Shown here in pieces: positions 63,143 to 64,000 of a stretch of DNA of 64,000 bases. Within the stretch, counting starts at the first letter, position 1. Each line of letters opens with the position of its first letter. The translations under genes were made by a program, and so were the position numbers. This stretch comes from Streptomyces mangrovisoli. Lineage in GTDB: Bacteria; Actinomycetota; Actinomycetes; Streptomycetales; Streptomycetaceae. The stretch lies in assembly GCF_000974985.2 (NCBI RefSeq), contig NZ_LAVA02000010.1, positions 91,173-155,172 of the forward strand. Direction: 5' to 3'. The notes under the pieces were generated by a model. The model was not told the origin of the DNA. It searched no databases and saw only the letters and a program-made list of their open reading frames with translations.

Positions 63143-64000
63143 TCATGCCTTCACCAGTCCGCGTCCGTCGCCGCCGAGCGCCAGATAGACGTCCTCCAGG
63201 CTGGGGGTGGCGAGCGTGAAGTCGTCGAGGGCGGCGAAGGCGGCGCCGCCGGTGACCGTGGCGACGGCCGCGCGGGCCTCCTCGGGCGCGAGCCGCAGCG
63301 TCCAGCGGCGGCCGGACTCCACGGCCCGCTCGCGCAGCACGGCGACCTCGGGCACCTCCAGCGGGGGCCGCTCGCGCCACACCAGCTCGACGCGGACCTC
63401 GCCGGCCACCCGTTCCTTGAGGCCGGCCGGGGTGTCGCAGGCGATCACCCGGCCGCGGTCGAGGACGGCGACCCGGTCGAGGACGGTCTCGGCCTCGATG
63501 ACGTTGTGGGTGACGAGCAGCACGGTGGTGCCGCGCTCGGCCCGGCGCCGGTCGACGGCGGACCACACCGCGCGGCGGGCCACGGGGTCCATGCCGGTGG
63601 TGGGCTCGTCGAGGACCAGCAGCGGCCGCTCGCCGACCAGCGCGGCGGCGAGGCAGGCCAGCCGGCGCTGGCCGCCGGAGAGCTTGCGCAGGGGGCGGGC
63701 GGCGATCGGGGCGAGGCCCAGCTCGTCGAGTACGGCGTCGCGCTCGGCGCGCGCCTGCCGGGCGTGCAGGCCGCGCAGCCGCCCGGTCGTCTCGGCGGCG
63801 AGGGAGACGGTCAGCTCGTCGAGGGCGCTGGACTCCTGGCCGAGGTAGGCGAGGAGGCGGGCGGCGCGCTCGGGGTGGCGCACGATGTCGTGGCCGAGGA
63901 TCTCCACGCTGCCGCGATCGGGGCGCATCAGGCCGGTCAGCTGGCGGACCAGGGTGGACTTGCCTGCGCCGTTCGGGCCGAGCAGGCCGAAGATCTCGCC
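63143..64000 (-). CDS. ABC transporter ATP-binding protein (partial, N-terminus outside window)
   Basis: 286 codons visible; the start lies beyond 64000. Walker A GPNGAGKST at the right edge, Q-loop LGQESSALDEL, signature LSGGQRRLACLAAALVG, Walker B LLVLDEPTTGMDP and H-loop THN are all intact. A C-terminal domain (TPAGLKERVAGEVRVELVW and beyond) follows, as in drug and lipid exporter ATPases; LEDVYLAL ends the family profile. Only about 15-25 residues should be missing. Drives the permease downstream. Confidence 0.93.
   Translation of the reverse strand, partial: GEIFGLLGPNGAGKSTLVRQLTGLMRPDRGSVEILGHDIVRHPERAARLLAYLGQESSALDELTVSLAAETTGRLRGLHARQARAERDAVLDELGLAPIAARPLRKLSGGQRRLACLAAALVGERPLLVLDEPTTGMDPVARRAVWSAVDRRRAERGTTVLLVTHNVIEAETVLDRVAVLDRGRVIACDTPAGLKERVAGEVRVELVWRERPPLEVPEVAVLRERAVESGRRWTLRLAPEEARAAVATVTGGAAFAALDDFTLATPSLEDVYLALGGDGRGLVKA

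Overview
The window is high-GC actinobacterial DNA with Streptomyces character: strong third-position G/C, frequent GTG starts, ATGA/GTGA/TGATG stop-start overlaps, mycobacterial/streptomycete-type gene families, and the recurrent streptomycete motif CGCAGTTCCCCGCGCCCC. Gene order from pyruvate kinase through gltBD, lgt, the trp genes and the his genes recalls the SCO2014-SCO2064 part of S. coelicolor; that comparison is from memory and was not checked by alignment. No tRNA, rRNA, CRISPR array, transposase or prophage was recognised.

Layout. (1) 1-9.7 kb, mostly minus strand: 5' part of pyruvate kinase, a SIMPL-domain protein, a DesA/DesB-like decarboxylase + N-hydroxylase pair translationally coupled to it, an aminopeptidase N, a stand-alone response regulator, chorismate mutase, and on the plus strand an HExxH metalloprotein with a C-terminal zinc ribbon. 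(2) 9.8-20.2 kb: an eleven-gene cluster corresponding to the mycobacterial KstR2 regulon for degradation of steroid rings C and D (two SDRs, EchA20, IpdA, IpdB, IpdC, FadA6, KstR2, IpdF, FadE30/IpdE1, IpdE2), with two near-identical KstR2-like operators in its two divergent promoter regions. (3) 20.2-29.4 kb: vWA protein, GH46 chitosanase, glutamate synthase gltB-gltD with a GlnR-like site, and a VIT1/CCC1 family transporter. (4) 29.7-38.8 kb: a seven-gene, translationally coupled plus-strand operon of four divergent ADP-ribosylglycohydrolase-fold proteins, a ribokinase, a CaiB/BaiF CoA-transferase and a CitE-like lyase. It is the best candidate here for an undescribed pathway. (5) 38.9-48.4 kb, minus strand: lgt, a DsbA-like protein, trpA, trpB, trpM, trpC, three small membrane proteins, trpE and hisI. 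(6) 48.5-56.9 kb: a TIGR03085-type protein, an MFS/ArsR pair with a striking 14-bp repeat array in its promoter, then hisF-ridA-priA-hisH-(54-aa membrane protein)-hisB-hisC-hisD. PriA probably also supplies the TrpF step, linking the two amino-acid pathways. (7) 57-64 kb: a beta-helix-like membrane protein, a repeat protein of unknown function, a Lon-N-domain protein, a YbaK deacylase, the 24-residue ribosomal protein bL37, a DUF2567-like protein and an ABC exporter cut by the window edge.

Two themes cross regions. Many proteins carry strain-type low-complexity additions encoded by short in-frame DNA repeats (EchA20, IpdB, IpdC, three of the four ADP-ribosylglycohydrolase proteins, the MFS loop). 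Several genes have a TAGGCT hexamer 6-8 nt before the start codon, which suggests leaderless transcripts.
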